This document shows positions 13,138 through 26,400 of a stretch of 64,000 nucleotides of DNA, piece after piece; positions within the stretch are counted from its first letter, which is position 1; the number at the start of each line of letters is the position of its first letter. The stretch is taken from NCBI GenBank assembly GCA_030770545.1, contig CM061102.1:8359501-8423500 (forward strand), in the 5' to 3' direction. Position numbers and translations under genes: made by a program. The notes beneath the pieces are model-generated. The model saw only the letters and a list, made by a program, of their open reading frames with translations, did no database searches and was not told where the DNA came from. This DNA is from Macropodus opercularis (taxonomy: Eukaryota; Chordata; Actinopteri; Anabantiformes; Osphronemidae).

Positions 13138-14150
13138 GATTCCTCCTCCACTCCCTACCCAAAGCTCTGCCATCAAGTGCAATGCCAACTCCTGGATTGT
13201 CTCCGGAACAGACACTGGCTAATAAACAAACAAGCAACAAATAAATATATAGAAAAAAAAACAACAAAAACTAAAATAAAACGGAACAAAAAAAAAAAAA
13301 ATCAATCGGGTAATGGATGCACCTACTTATTCCTTGAACCAAAAATGAAGCATAAAGAAAAGCATCTATGGCAACTTTCATTCCCTTTTCTATGTTTCCA
13401 TTTTGGTACCTTTTGTTCGTTTCTTTCCAGCAGGTTTTTATTTTCTGTCACTTAAACATGGAACTGTTCATTGCCAGAAACAGAAATGACAGACTGAGTG
13501 TGGACAATCAAGTAATTTCTGTGTTTGGTGTTAATGTTGTTCATGTGTGGAAAGATACAGTACTTGTGTAGAGAATGTAAATTTACAGCTATATTTTAAA
13601 ATAGTGGCTAATGGCAAACATTATTGTAATTCTTCACCGTTCTGTTACTTAAACCCTTGTCTATTTTGTGATTCATTTCGTTGACAGATCAGTGATTGTT
13701 TGTTTTTGAAAGACAAGAGGAACACGTTTCAAATTGTGACGCTGTCGCTTTCAGACTTAAATGAAACAGAAAAGGTCACGATACCGGCCGAGTGTCCAGA
13801 GGGTGATACCCTTCGCCAGAGCCGTCACTACTGTAATCTCCTCAATCTGCCCTCCTCTGCATTTCCCAAACGTTTTCTTTTTGTGAAACTGGCAGCCTTA
13901 TGTTACTGTGGCCCTACTGAGCATGTGCCAATACTGCTCAGGGCAATAGCACTAAGAGACAGCACTTGCTCTGAGTCTACCCTACTGAACGCACTGAGAC
14001 AAGACAACATTTTTTAATTTGTTTGTTTGTTATATTTTCATGATTTTGTTATGTTGCTGGAATAGCTACAGCTTTTAAAAATAACCAATCTTTGTATTTG
14101 TTTAGGAAATTGGACTGGTTTTGTGAATAAAAATGAATGCATGTATTCGT
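13138..14150 (+). other. cxxc5: cxxc5 3' untranslated region
   Basis: After the stop codon comes about 1 kb of AT-rich, A-tract-containing sequence without genes. AATAAA signals lie at 13221-13226 (proximal) and 14126-14131 (distal). The distal one is followed by a T-rich/TG stretch (about 14155-14190), which suits a cleavage region, so I place the likely transcript end near 14150. The choice of site is inference. Confidence 0.7.
14126..14131 (+). terminator. cxxc5: Polyadenylation signal of cxxc5
   Basis: Canonical AATAAA about 1.0 kb after the cxxc5 stop codon, with downstream T/TG-rich sequence. A second AATAAA at 13221 could give a short 3'UTR isoform. Confidence 0.6.
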
Positions 14151-15145
14151 GTCAAAAATGGACAATTCTGATGTTTGTCTACTTGTCTATTTGCATGGGT
14201 TTTTTTTAAACATCTGGTTTGACAAAAAAGAAACATTGAGTTTCCAAGTTTCCATAAATTTGAAAAACTGTCCCATTTTTTTTAAAATAATTGGACGATA
14301 TGAAAAACCAAACTAAACGATTCTGACAGGAGAAGAACTCATTAAAAGTAAATCTGGCAGTTGTATGGATCACAGTGATGTCCTTGGTTTGACTGAGATA
14401 TTTCTCGCAGCCTATGTAATATCTTTCTATGGTGGAATGACTGATGAAGCCTTGCTATGCTAAGATGTAATAATTATTTAAAAGATGTTTAAATAAGAAC
14501 AATTTTGATTGCAGTGTTTCTTCAACATGCATGAAACCTGAAAATCATTCCAAATGTCTTTTTATTTCTCAGACTTTTACCAAAATCTCTGTGACATTCA
14601 CCCTGTGTGACATTTACAGACTGAAAACACACTGAAACTCGCTGATGACCATGGATTAGTGACGGGAGGTTTCGCCTTCAGACTCATCTTAAAGAAGCCT
14701 GACGTGTTTATGCACAGAGTCGAAGGGAGTGGCGTTCGGATAAAGACGTGGATAAGTGAAAGAGGTGCTGATTTAAAACTTTCTAGAATGTGGTTAATCT
14801 CACATGGGTCTTAGCGTAATTATGAATTCTAATGCCTCGGGTCTGTGACACTAGAGTGAATTTCCATTTCCTGCAAAGTGACGATTCTCAGCGATTCATT
14901 CTTTTTGCGTCTCCATAGTCACGCGTTCATATCCAGGTGGGGACGTAGATGCAGATTTCTGCCGCAGTCGTAGAACTGAGCCTTTTTAATTAGTGAGTAT
15001 CCACGGTGGAAGGCCCAGTATGGCGAGCTTGTGTACGAGCTCGTGATCAGCTTGGAGAGTGGAGGGCTGGAGAGCGTAGCTATATTCCCAGTTTCCCCCC
15101 TGGTGACAGTGCTGGGCTAGTGCCATCGCCATGACGATGGGGGGA

Positions 15146-15200
15146 GTGTGTGTGTGCAAGTGCGAAGGTGTGTGTACACGAGTGTGTGTGTGTGTCTGGG
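15146..15200. repeat. (GT)n-rich tract
   Basis: Interrupted GT dinucleotide runs followed by a short G run. The minus-strand open frames across it are artefacts of this low complexity. Confidence 0.7.
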
Positions 15201-17475
15201 GGGGGCGGTTGAGGCCTTTCATTATTAATGTGCACCGTGGCGTCCTTACCTCCTCTGAGCCCGCACAGCTCACTGCCTGACCTGCCATCCAAGGGAGAGG
15301 GAGCGGGGAAGTGGGGGGTGGGGGGCTGAGGAGGCAGAGATAAAGAGAGAAGTGAGCCTGAGAGAGAGAGCAGGCTCGTCGATAGAGAGGAACGTGGACG
15401 GTACGTTCACACCTGAGTCAGAAAAATAACAACGTGCATCAGATGGAGATTTTCAGCCAGGACCAGCGAGGAGGTCCGGGGTGTGGTTGCAGGTGCTGCC
15501 AAGGTGTAGCAAGCCGAGGGTGGAAAGGTTCAGGTGGCGAGGCTGGCTGTCTCCCTGCACAGGGCCGCACGGCTTAGTGAGCAGGCCTGTCACACTGGGA
15601 AAATCCTGGAATCTTATCACCGCCTCACAGACACTGAGCCGCACTGATCTACTCACCCTTGTTGCCAGCAGACATGCCCTTCCCCCCATCCAAATGCCCC
15701 AGCTCAGGCCGGCCCCTTCTCAGCTCGCTCGCCACTTTCTTCGAACGGGGGAGATAGCAGGAACTGATGCAGTCCGTCTGCGGGGAGGGGAGGGGGGAAT
15801 GGTGCTTGTAAAACGTGCCTAACAGAAAGAAGGACGCAAGCTTTGTGAGGGACTACACCAGACAGAGCTGAGGAGTCAGCAGTGACCCTTGTTTCACTAC
15901 AGCTGCTGACCACAAAGTGCAAATCAAGCCACAGAGCAGCAGAGGCACCGTATGTGTGAATATTAAACACACACGGTACCAAGCAGTCGTCACGGTAGAC
16001 GGACTCAATGTATGTATTAAGCATCAAGATATGTATTATGTACTTCATACCAAAACAAACGTTCCGACTAAAGTTACACTCAAACACATTTTTCTCTACT
16101 ACTACTTCACATATGACTTTCCCTGAGACGCGTGATCATATTCAGATGGGAAAATCCCACTTCAGGTAGGACTGAATTAAATATTTACTCTACTAACCAG
16201 CCACACATTTCCATACACACGTACTTTAAATGGAGACCGAACTACTGAAAACTGTGGTAAATTAGTACAAACATGTTGAAGTAGCTTCAGGTGAGTCCAG
16301 CAAACACGTTGTCTAAATGCTGCTTTAATGGACACGCACTTTGTAGTCTCAGCCGTGAGAGTCACATGGAGCTCTCCACTGAAGATCAGCTGCACCTCTT
16401 TAACCTGAAGCACTGAGCAGATGGAATTTAGAGAAGAGCTTTTTGTAGGTGTTTTTGGTACAACTGCATTAAAAATACGAGCCGGTGGCGAACTGTGTTT
16501 AGTGGAGAGCTGTTCAGTTTTAGTATTTTTAACTTCCAGCTCCACAGTGAGTGGTGACTATTAACTGTAAAACATGCTGGTTCTCAATGCCGCTTGTTAC
16601 AGTGAAATTACTGCTGTACAGGCTGTTGCCATGTGGAACGGTGGGACAACTTCCTGTTATACCTCATTCAATTGTACATACGGTCACTTTCATTCACTAG
16701 TAAACGTCTAAGGCCTTGACTCAGCGAAACAGTTTGATGGGTTGGTTGTTGTTGGTGTTTTCATTTGAATATAACAATGTAAAAACTTGTTTGATGATGT
16801 CACATGATAAAAATGCATAAGTGAGGACGAGGTGATGTCTCGCAGCTCATGCCATCGTCACTTTCCAGGACTTGAATGTATTATTGATAACAACCAGTGC
16901 TTAAGGGACGTCTGAGGCCCGTCATCAAGGGAAATTTGCACAGGATCAGCACAATTTACAAGTGACCGTGCTCAGGAGGACCTTTAAGTGGTTCTGTGTC
17001 CATCTGATGCATTTAAAATGACTCAATGTAAGAACAGAGGGACTGAAAACCTGAACTTACTGACGAACCTGACATTTTACCACTAAAAAAGCCAACTAAC
17101 AGGAACTGTTATATCAAGATCAGATCGCAACCTTAGAGAATTGGCTTGGTAAATGTTTCAGGTTTGTACATAAAGTGACTCATACTACGTCCGTCTTTTT
17201 TCTCGTCCGCTGCACCTCTAGGGCTCTGCACAAACAGGTTCCATCATCCCACTGAACTCTGGAGCTAAAGGCGCCAGCTCAGGTCAACCAGGAGCACAAG
17301 GTCATCACGGCATCAGGCTCAGATGCAAGGTTTAATATTCATTTGCTTGTTTGAGCAGGCTGAGACGTTTCCCTGAGCTGCACACTGCCAAGATACGCTT
17401 GGGTTGTAGTCAGCGTCTGACGCTAGATAAAAACTGACACACCTCAGGCTGCCAACAAATTAAAAGCTCACAATG

Positions 17476-17570
17476 TATAATATAATATAATATAATATAA
17501 TATAATATAATATAATATAATATAATATAATATAATATAATATAATATAATATAATATAATATAATATAA
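17476..17570. repeat. (TATAA)19 pentanucleotide microsatellite
   Basis: Nineteen essentially perfect tandem copies of the 5-bp unit TATAA cover 95 bp. The repetitive minus-strand peptide frame here is a by-product. Such pure arrays are recent and probably length-polymorphic. Confidence 0.97.
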
Positions 17571-17750
17571 TGTTAATAATTAAGTATCTACCTAATAATG
17601 GATTCATGTTTGTGTAGTACTCTTGAACTGCAAGTAGGTGTCATGCAGTGTTAACTGGAATTTACTAAACTGATCTTTCACCATTATAAATAAATATGTT
17701 CTATTAATTGTGAGGATTCATTTCTTCCATTTCCACTCTATTAGGCTCAT

Positions 17751-17776
17751 CAGACACACACAGACACACAGACACA

Positions 17777-17819
<43 letters not shown>

Positions 17820-17850
17820 ACACACAACACACACACATACGCACGTAGGA
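17751..17850. repeat. Compound (CA)n microsatellite
   Basis: About 100 bp dominated by CA with interspersed GACA and CCCA interruptions, 180 bp after the TATAA array. A typical vertebrate simple repeat. Confidence 0.95.
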
Positions 17851-20462
17851 ACAGATTAAGTCCGGATCAATGGCTCTGGCTGGACTGGGAGAGAGATTTC
17901 ACCCAGGGTTCTCGTTAAGGTCTGACACATGCGGCAAAGGCTCGAGGGAGTGTTATTACCAGGGTGATGGTTGATAAGACGTCCGTTTCTCCACGGTGCG
18001 TCCCACGGGAAAATGCATCGTGCAGCCATGGAAACCATAAGGCTAGGTGTTATGCTATAATTGGGCCAGCATTTTTAACGGTGCAGCTGCACTGCCAGGT
18101 ATGCCACCGTCGTCAAATGAGAAATTATAGTGGCGCCACAGCAGAGAAGACGCAGCCGACTTTACAGAACCTTTTCCGTTCTCTGTGATACCTGTGTGAG
18201 TTTGTACAGAGAGAACACCCGACAAAAACAACGCATGACAAACACGCAGCATGCACCGCTTTTAGCCCATTTAGCCAAAGAAAGCCTGTTTCTAATGACT
18301 TACTAGCCTGTTTTCTCCAGTCTGGACGAAAACTGCATCAGGAAAGACAGAGTGAGATCGAGGAGGAAGACAAGAGGAAGGGAAGAGGAGGAGGCAGGGT
18401 GAGGAGGAGGGGAAGAGGGAAAAGATGGTCGTCAGCCAATCCCTGCTCAGTCTCTGTAACTTGGTTGATTACGATCAATTTCCCTGGTATCGATGGCCTC
18501 CCTGGCTCTGAGCTACACTCCCTCCTGCACTTTGCATGGTACGTGCTTTGTGTACCATGACATGACTCACACTCCACCACACCTTCCCATGGTCTCTGGC
18601 TCTCCCACCTGCAGTACCTCGATCCTGGCCTTGAGAAATCTCAACAGCTGGGTAACTGTGTGCTGGAGGAGGGTTGTAAACATGCATTTTGAAAAACAGA
18701 AGCCCCCTTCCACGTTCACAGACAGTAAATACGGGGCAAAGCCGTATTGTTTAACAAATTAATGAGTAAAAAAAGTTGGCTGGCTTTACTGCAGCAAAAG
18801 AAAAGACGCTTCATTTTCTGTCAGAGCTGCTGAAGAACTGAAGCCTCGCTGAAAAACTCCCAGACACAAGGTGGGAATGATGAGATGAAGTTTGGTCACG
18901 ATGTGCTGGACCGAAAGCCCCAAATCTGTATTTGTTCTGGGGAATGCGAAACTGTCCTCCCTCCGGCATGTGTGAGGGCGCATCCCGCTTGCTCTATCTC
19001 TGCACACTTGGCACGATCTATCCGAATTAATTGCATCTCTGCGAGGGAGAGAGTGAGATGGATAGAGGGAGAGGGAGAAAGGTTTAGTCCTTCTGTTGGG
19101 CTGGTCTTGCTACAAGGGGAGTCATTTAAAATTCTGCCTCCCATGTGGCTCCTGGTTTTCACTTTAATGACCCCCTCCGCTCTTCCTACATTTCATCTCC
19201 GGACTTTCCTGGATCTGGGGCTGCAAACTTGGTTTCCTATACTGCTGATGCACATCTTTATTCGTGCATGTATACAAATGAATAATGTCTGTTTATTGAC
19301 CACCATCTAGGCCATTAGTGACCAAAAAACAGTATGTGCCTTCTGTCTCCCACTCTGTGCCTTATCCTTGATTCCTCTTTGTCACCAAACAACAACCCCT
19401 CCACCTCCACGACAAACTGCCGTCGACGATCCAACTCCGTTGCCTATGTCTGCTTGCCAATTACTGTGTGAGCACCACCTTTTCTGTGGGAACACGACTA
19501 CGTCTGCTGTCAAGCAGGGAATCTTTGAATTAGTGGACTACGCTATAAAACCTGATGCTTTGTTATATCAAAATCTGTTGTTTCATCAAAATACCAAAAT
19601 CAGTTGCATGAAAACTTAATAATTCTTAAAGGTAGGATCATAACAAATACATTGATGAAATTCGAGCTTGGGACTTGTGTGTGTATGCATCTAGCGGAGG
19701 CAGCAGAAGGCCCCGTGGACCATTACCTGCTGCAGTGTTTACCGGCGCTACGGTGAAGCTTCGAGAGGCACAGTAGGAAAACGCTTCAGTGAGAAAGAGC
19801 AGAGACTTTTCTGCATGATTCTCTGACGGGGTCCCCCCCCCCTCACACACACACACACACATATCTGTGGAGGCTGGTGAGGTCTGTAGGACAGCGACGG
19901 CCCACAAGGTCAAAGCAGGTAGCGTGCATGGTTGTTTTTCTCTGTGTTTTCTCCCTCTCAGTGGTGGAGCTGTGCGCTGCCTCCCTGGGTCTCTCCTCTA
20001 TCTGGTCAATACCACCACGCAGCTTCTGACGATCAATGGAGGGTCAATACCTCTCAGACGCCTGCCTCTTTGTGCTCTCACTGATTTAGCTACCACCTAC
20101 CCCGGCCATCTTTGTTTTTACTTTTTCTTTCTGCCTCCTTGTTTTTTTTTATGACTCCAGTTCTCACTCAAATAGGGGGAAGCTGCTGAAATTAGCGGCG
20201 CTGTGGTAAACCTGCGGGGCAGTGCTCACGCTTTCCGACCAACAGCGGACACACACTCTTGCTCACCCGTCAGGTACACGTTGGACTATAGCGGCCTACG
20301 TTTTAGAGCAAAGAAAAGCAACGAAGTCCATTCATTTCATCTTAGACTGATATTATGACTCACACCGTAGTTGCAGGTTGTCTCAGTGGCAACGTTATTC
20401 AGGGCCAGACCGACTCCATGAAGAATTCAGCTTGCTTCACCTGTAGATGGGGCTAGAATAGG

Positions 20463-20470
20463 TATAAAAA
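20463..20470 (+). promoter_or_regulatory. Isolated TATA-box-like element
   Basis: GGTATAAAAACCCC is a strong TATA-type core promoter motif on the plus strand. Roughly 85 bp downstream is a GTGAGT donor-like site (about 20549). Acceptor-like sites lie shortly before an ATG at 20800 that opens a 74-codon frame with a hydrophobic start (MKSLPAFQFAVFTIVTLF). Each element is seen; linking them into a small secreted-peptide gene is speculation. Confidence 0.2.
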
Positions 20471-23400
20471 CCCCAAACACTGGCGGAAGGGAGCTTGCAG
20501 CAGTTCATGCAGGACACTCAGTCATGCATGCAATCAGCTGACCCGTGAGTGTGCAAGTTACAATCACACTGACAATACGCTGGTTTGTTTGAACTAAAGT
20601 GATTCATGTAAACTAATAACTGTGGTAATAAAAACGGACCTGACCCAAGCAAACTGTGTGTTCGTGCTTGGACAATTGAGCTTCTGCTTGGGAACTGCCC
20701 CAGATCAGCGTTAACTGTGTTTTCAAACTTACCGTTATTATTAAAATAAGTTGTGTTGTAGGATTCATTTCACTATAGAAAGACCACAGGTGCACCAGGA
20801 TGAAGTCTTTACCAGCCTTCCAGTTCGCAGTGTTCACCATAGTCACGTTATTTAAAGAAATGTGTTTTTCAGTGGTGCAGCTGTTACAGCACTGCAGTGG
20901 AATAAAGGCAGAGCGACATCTGTTGTTATTCCATTATTACGATGCCACCTTTTCTCTGTTAATGTCACCACGACAAACCAAAAGAAGGAGAGACAACGAC
21001 AAAAATTTGTGGTTGTTCTGGTGAAACTGGTGAAACTTGTTTTTGAAGAAAAAACAATACAGAAATCAAAACAATGAAAAATTATGATGCTTTGATAAAA
21101 AAACTTAGGAAAGAGCAAATTATTGGAACCCTAGTTAGAATCATCTGAAAGTTACTTTGTCTAGCGTCAGAATTTTATTATGCACAACAACATTAAGGGT
21201 AAACAAACACAACAGCAGCTTGAGAGATGACACAGCTGTACATGAGCTCGCGAGGTGTCCTGCTGTGATGTCCACAGCCACAGTCTGATATATGCTCTCA
21301 GCTGTACAGCTCATTCAGGCAAGACCATGGAAACAGCTTCTTTTCCCTGTGTCATCATCAACATTACTGCATTGACAGTAGCTTCATTAACGGGATAATA
21401 CTGTAGTTACTAGTACTTAAGTGCCGGCAGTTTATTTGCGTGCAACCTGAAAACATGCTGCATGTGTGCTCTTCTTCTCTGGTGCGACATTACCTCTTTG
21501 CAGACGCACTCATCTGAAATATGCTGAAAGTGTACAATGCTGTTTTAAAAGTGTCAGTATGTTTCTGGTGATAGTATTCATCAATCAGCAACACAGTGGT
21601 GATTAAACGCTTCTTGACATGAGGTGACACCGCAGACACAAACTAGTCTCATCCCTTCAGCCACGAGACACGGACTCTTCACATCACTTGAGTCCCTCTG
21701 CTTATCTCCACCCGTGACGCCCCCTTTGTCACAGACGCAGCAGCTGCTCAGCGTGGAGGTAAATGCAGGTGTTGCACACGCTTCACCACAGATGACCATC
21801 CATCTTCAATCTATATTCTGAGCAACTGCTCTTCAGAGGAAGATATGCTATATATCATTTCAGCACCAAGCCAGGTGGTAGAACTAATAAAGTTCCCAGA
21901 TGGGTAAGGAACTGAACAAACAAGTTTTAATAACATAATCACATTTGTTTCCATATGACTGGAGGCACCTAAGGTCCAGTTTCAACACACACATATGAAA
22001 ATGCAACAAACCTCAAATTCAGAACTAAGGAAGAGAGAAAATATACATATTTATAAAAGTAAAGAAGAGAAGTTTTAAATACTGTAAATGTTTGTTGCAT
22101 GGGTGTAAAGCAGCACATCTGAATATGACAAAGCATCCAAATCCAATGGGATGCAGCACCCTGTAAATTCCTAGCATTAACATCTTCCTCTTCTAAAGTG
22201 ACTGATGATTGGAAAGTCCCTGTGGAGCCCAGTGACATTATGGTAATTGTCATTACTGGGGTTGGAGTGCGTGCGTGACTGACGCCATTAGAGAAAGTGC
22301 AATTACAGTAGGCTTTGGTGACCTTGCTGACTAGTGGAGGTCAGGGCTTCTCATTAGAGTGTGGTGGAAGGCAGCCCAGTGTCTCCGCTGTGCCAATCAA
22401 TAAGAGCGTCGCTTGCTTGGCGCTAATCATAGCTCTGACGCAGCCTCACGCCCTGCCACCCCCCGTCACCACACATCCCCACCAGCCTCCTCCACCTTTT
22501 AGCTCTTATTACCAGAGCACTGGCACCTTTTTCCACTGCAGCACTGACTGATATAAATGGCTCAACCACATGTGGAGCGTGCAACGTGGTACTGGTATTT
22601 GCAAATAACCTGTACGCAGATACTTACAGTACAAATAGTACATGTGCAAACGTGTAAACTGTCTCTTAGGCCTGGGAAAATGTACCATTTAAGCTTTGCG
22701 GCAGTGTTGGACGGACATCAGCGAGTCAACAAAAATAACAAATCCACACGGCTCAGGCTTTGCAGCTTCTGTAGGTCAGTGCAGGTGCATCTATTGCTCC
22801 CTTCATTCTACAACCTTTTGCTCACTGACTTGGACTCTACAACCCAGCAGCAGTGCTTTCAGATGGCTCTTAGTCTGCATGGTGTTGTGAATCATGTACG
22901 GACAGACATGAACACAAGGCGCCCTGATACCAGACTGACTCTAAATTGATTGTAATGTATAGACTCATGTGAAAAATGTCTTGGACTATTAGTAGTCATG
23001 GCCGGTACTAAGAATAGAGATGCTTTGAAACATGACTTCGTTATTAGTAATGCTTGATGTGATTGGCCAGAGGTGTGTTAGCAGCAAGTAGCTTGCATCA
23101 TATGACTCCAGCTGTTAATAGCTACATGTCCACTAATGTCCGCCAATCACTGGCACCATTAGACATCTAGACCAGCATCACACTTTAATTACAAAACCGA
23201 AATAAATGTGTCAAAAGAGTTTTTATTTGCTGTAAGTTCATAGTGTCTGTGGTGGCTGCTTTGTTTGGTAAAGGAATATCAGCCAATTTACTTCTGTTGC
23301 CATGATTTCATTCACCAATACAGCCTGGATGGATTTATGTTTGTGTGTGACTGTGAAAGGGGATAATTACTGATTTTTTTTATGCAGCTTTCTTAATATG

Positions 23401-26400
23401 CTTTTCACTGTCAACAATCTCTGCTTCTGAGAGAGAAACCGGCCAGTTTCCCGCCAGGCTTCTTGTAGCTAATGTCACCCGCACCACAAATGAAATCCTC
23501 AAGGAGAATATAGTGAATCTTCAGATGCCACTAGACTGTGTTTGTCAAAGTTTATGACTACAGATACCTGTAGTTGGCAGATGTCCTACCTGTCAACAAA
23601 TGAACTGTTAATATGTCTCGGGACTGTGTGTCTGTGTGTCTGTGTGCTCTGTCCACAGTATGCAGCGATATAGCCGCTATGAGCCACCTGTCGTTAGTTT
23701 GCGCTCCAGTGATTTAGTCACCAAACCTGCCCATGCAGTCAGGGCCTCCCTCCAACAAAGACTGACAATTGTGCTCCAGTGAAGCCCCCACACCCCCGTT
23801 GTTTTTTTCCATTCTCTACTCTGTTTTATCTTGCTTCTACTTTTTCTGTCTGCCTCCTCTGTTTTCAGGTTCTGGTCAAATGGGAAAATGATACGTGTTG
23901 CATCTATGGCCTCTTCTTGGCGTCTGTGCACCTCTCAGTCTTCCTTCTCCTCTGAAGAATGAAGAAATACCTATACAGGTTTTTTTTTTTGTTGTTGGCA
24001 AAGGCAAGAGTAATTGTAGCTGAGGTGTAAAACTAGCATCCCATGGCCATTGTGGCTTTTAGTGCCTTGTTTGCTAAGAACCAGCTTGTGTCAATTTGAT
24101 AACAAGCACAGGATCGGGAGGGACCAGGGGAGCGTGGCTCTGGGGATTGCAGTGTCCACCACTTCACTCACACATCTCAGCAGCTAATGCACGACTTGAT
24201 ACTGTTTATATACATGTACTGCTGTCAGCCCGTAAACAGACCTCTGCTCTGCGTCACTGGGCTCTTTAGGCTCCATGATCTTATTGAACCCTCAGACCTG
24301 TGAAGTATTTCTGAAGACCCTTTAATTTCTAAAAATGTGTTAAATTGTGTGTTAAATTCTCGGCCAAGGGGAAAATCTTCGACAAAGGAATGCAGCAAGT
24401 TTAGCAGCAAACACGCCTTCATATAATTTATCCATCCTTTCATTTGTGAAACAATTTTAACTCTTTCTCATATTTTTTGGGCTTCAAGAACATGAAAAAA
24501 GGACAAAATTTTGGTCCCTGAATGCACAATGTATTTTGCCGAACTATTCATTCATCTGTGTCTGAATACACGTGTTGCTGTGGAACGTCAAAAATGTTCA
24601 ATTTGATTAAATTTTCTCCTGATAACTGCACGGGACTGCACACGTCTCTAACTCCTGCAAATGAACGAAGGCAATCACATATTTCTGACGAGTGTGGAGT
24701 ATTGCTGAAAAACAAAAAACAAAAAACAAAATAACTAATAACAAATAAAAACAGCAAGAAGTGTGTGATTTTCTGAGAAGTGCTTCATTGAGTGTGGGCC
24801 TCATGCCGTTAAAAGCTTATTTGTAATATGCACCCAACAGAAGCACAAAACAAAGACTGTGATTACTATGAGACTTATTCATACAGAGAAGATTTTTCAT
24901 GAAAACAAAAAGTTAAGAAAGACTGAGCATGTTGGCATCTTATTTCTCAAACCCAGGCAACAGCTAACCGCTCTAAACTGCATTCTGGTCTGTGCGGCAC
25001 TTCGTCCACTGGCTGTGGCTGTGATAGACCGTAAATCCTGCTCCAGCTGAACCGCGCTGCCGAGGGAGCCGCGCCCCGATACCTCCAGGCGAAGCTCCAG
25101 CTCTGCACGCTGCTCACACGCCACGCTCTGCTTCCCTTCTCCCGCTTGGCCCTTTGTTGTGTGGTCAGCTCTCCGTCCAGCTCCAGTTCTTTTCTTCTTC
25201 CCTGCTTCCTGATGTGAGTGACCTCTCTCCACAGCCCAAAGAGACGAGTCGCCATCTTTGGACGTTACTGTCACATACAACCCCAACATCCCAACCTGTT
25301 ACTCTGCTGCTTCCCTTTTTATTGAATTCCTTTTATCTATAAACATCTCATTGGTTTGCTGTTACACATGTATTTTGAAGAAGATATTTCATAATAAATA
25401 ATATACTCCAAAAATTACAAATGGCCTTTCCACCACTGCTGCATCCTGGACTAGATGAACCTCACACATTTCACGGAGCAGGCGCTTAGGAGAGGATATA
25501 GAAGAAATGCCACCAAGCCAAAAACCAGCTCAACAAGGCAATCAGCCTGGAGAGTCACGTTGCCAACAATGACTCACGCCACAGAAAAAGACTCAACACT
25601 TCTCCTTCCCCTCACTCGCCAGCAACCTCAACCCCCTTTATTATCATATGGAGCAATAAATCTCCGTTGCTCAGATTCCTCCACACTGGAAGCAAAACAC
25701 TTTCTTTTACGCACAAGGTGTAACTGAAGGCAACATGTGCTTGATGTATGTGATATGCATGTGTCACTTATGATACTGCACCATGTGCTGCACTTTGACG
25801 GGCGTCAGCTCTTCCATTCCAGCCATCGATGAACTGTTGAGATTGGCCGCGATCTGTGGCACGAGGCAGCATTTAAAACGAATAAAAACAACGCAACTCG
25901 TTCAGGAATGAGAAGCTGAGTCAGTGTTCATGGTGAGCAACCTCACATTTCATTTGGAATCTGCACAGACTAAAGATGTGAGTTACTTAATGCTGTTGGG
26001 TTAATTGTGATCGTTAAGCCAACTTTCATCTGTATCCACAGAGTTTCTTCTCATTTTTCAGACCTGGCACAGTGATCTGCAGATCATGTGATCTACTGTG
26101 GTCTCAGTAACTTTGTCTGATCTCCAGAATTCACTGTTGAACTTCCATCCACTGGTGAGAAACATGCGGTGACATGTTGTGTTAAACTCTAGACTCCACA
26201 TGGAAATAAACTACAGGCTTAAATATTAATATATCTCACAAAACATCCACATGAACCTAACCATAATGAGAAGGGATGAAATGCCACTTAGTCCATAATC
26301 TTATAGATTTTATTTTTTTTATTTTTGCACCAGTTTGGCCATTTGCAGCATCGCAGCTCACACTGACAATGAGGGAGAAGGGAAGCGAAATGGCCTGGAT

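Noticed and set aside
17410..17607. Ile/Tyr/Leu repeat peptide on the minus strand
   Set aside because: Translation of the (TATAA)n array.
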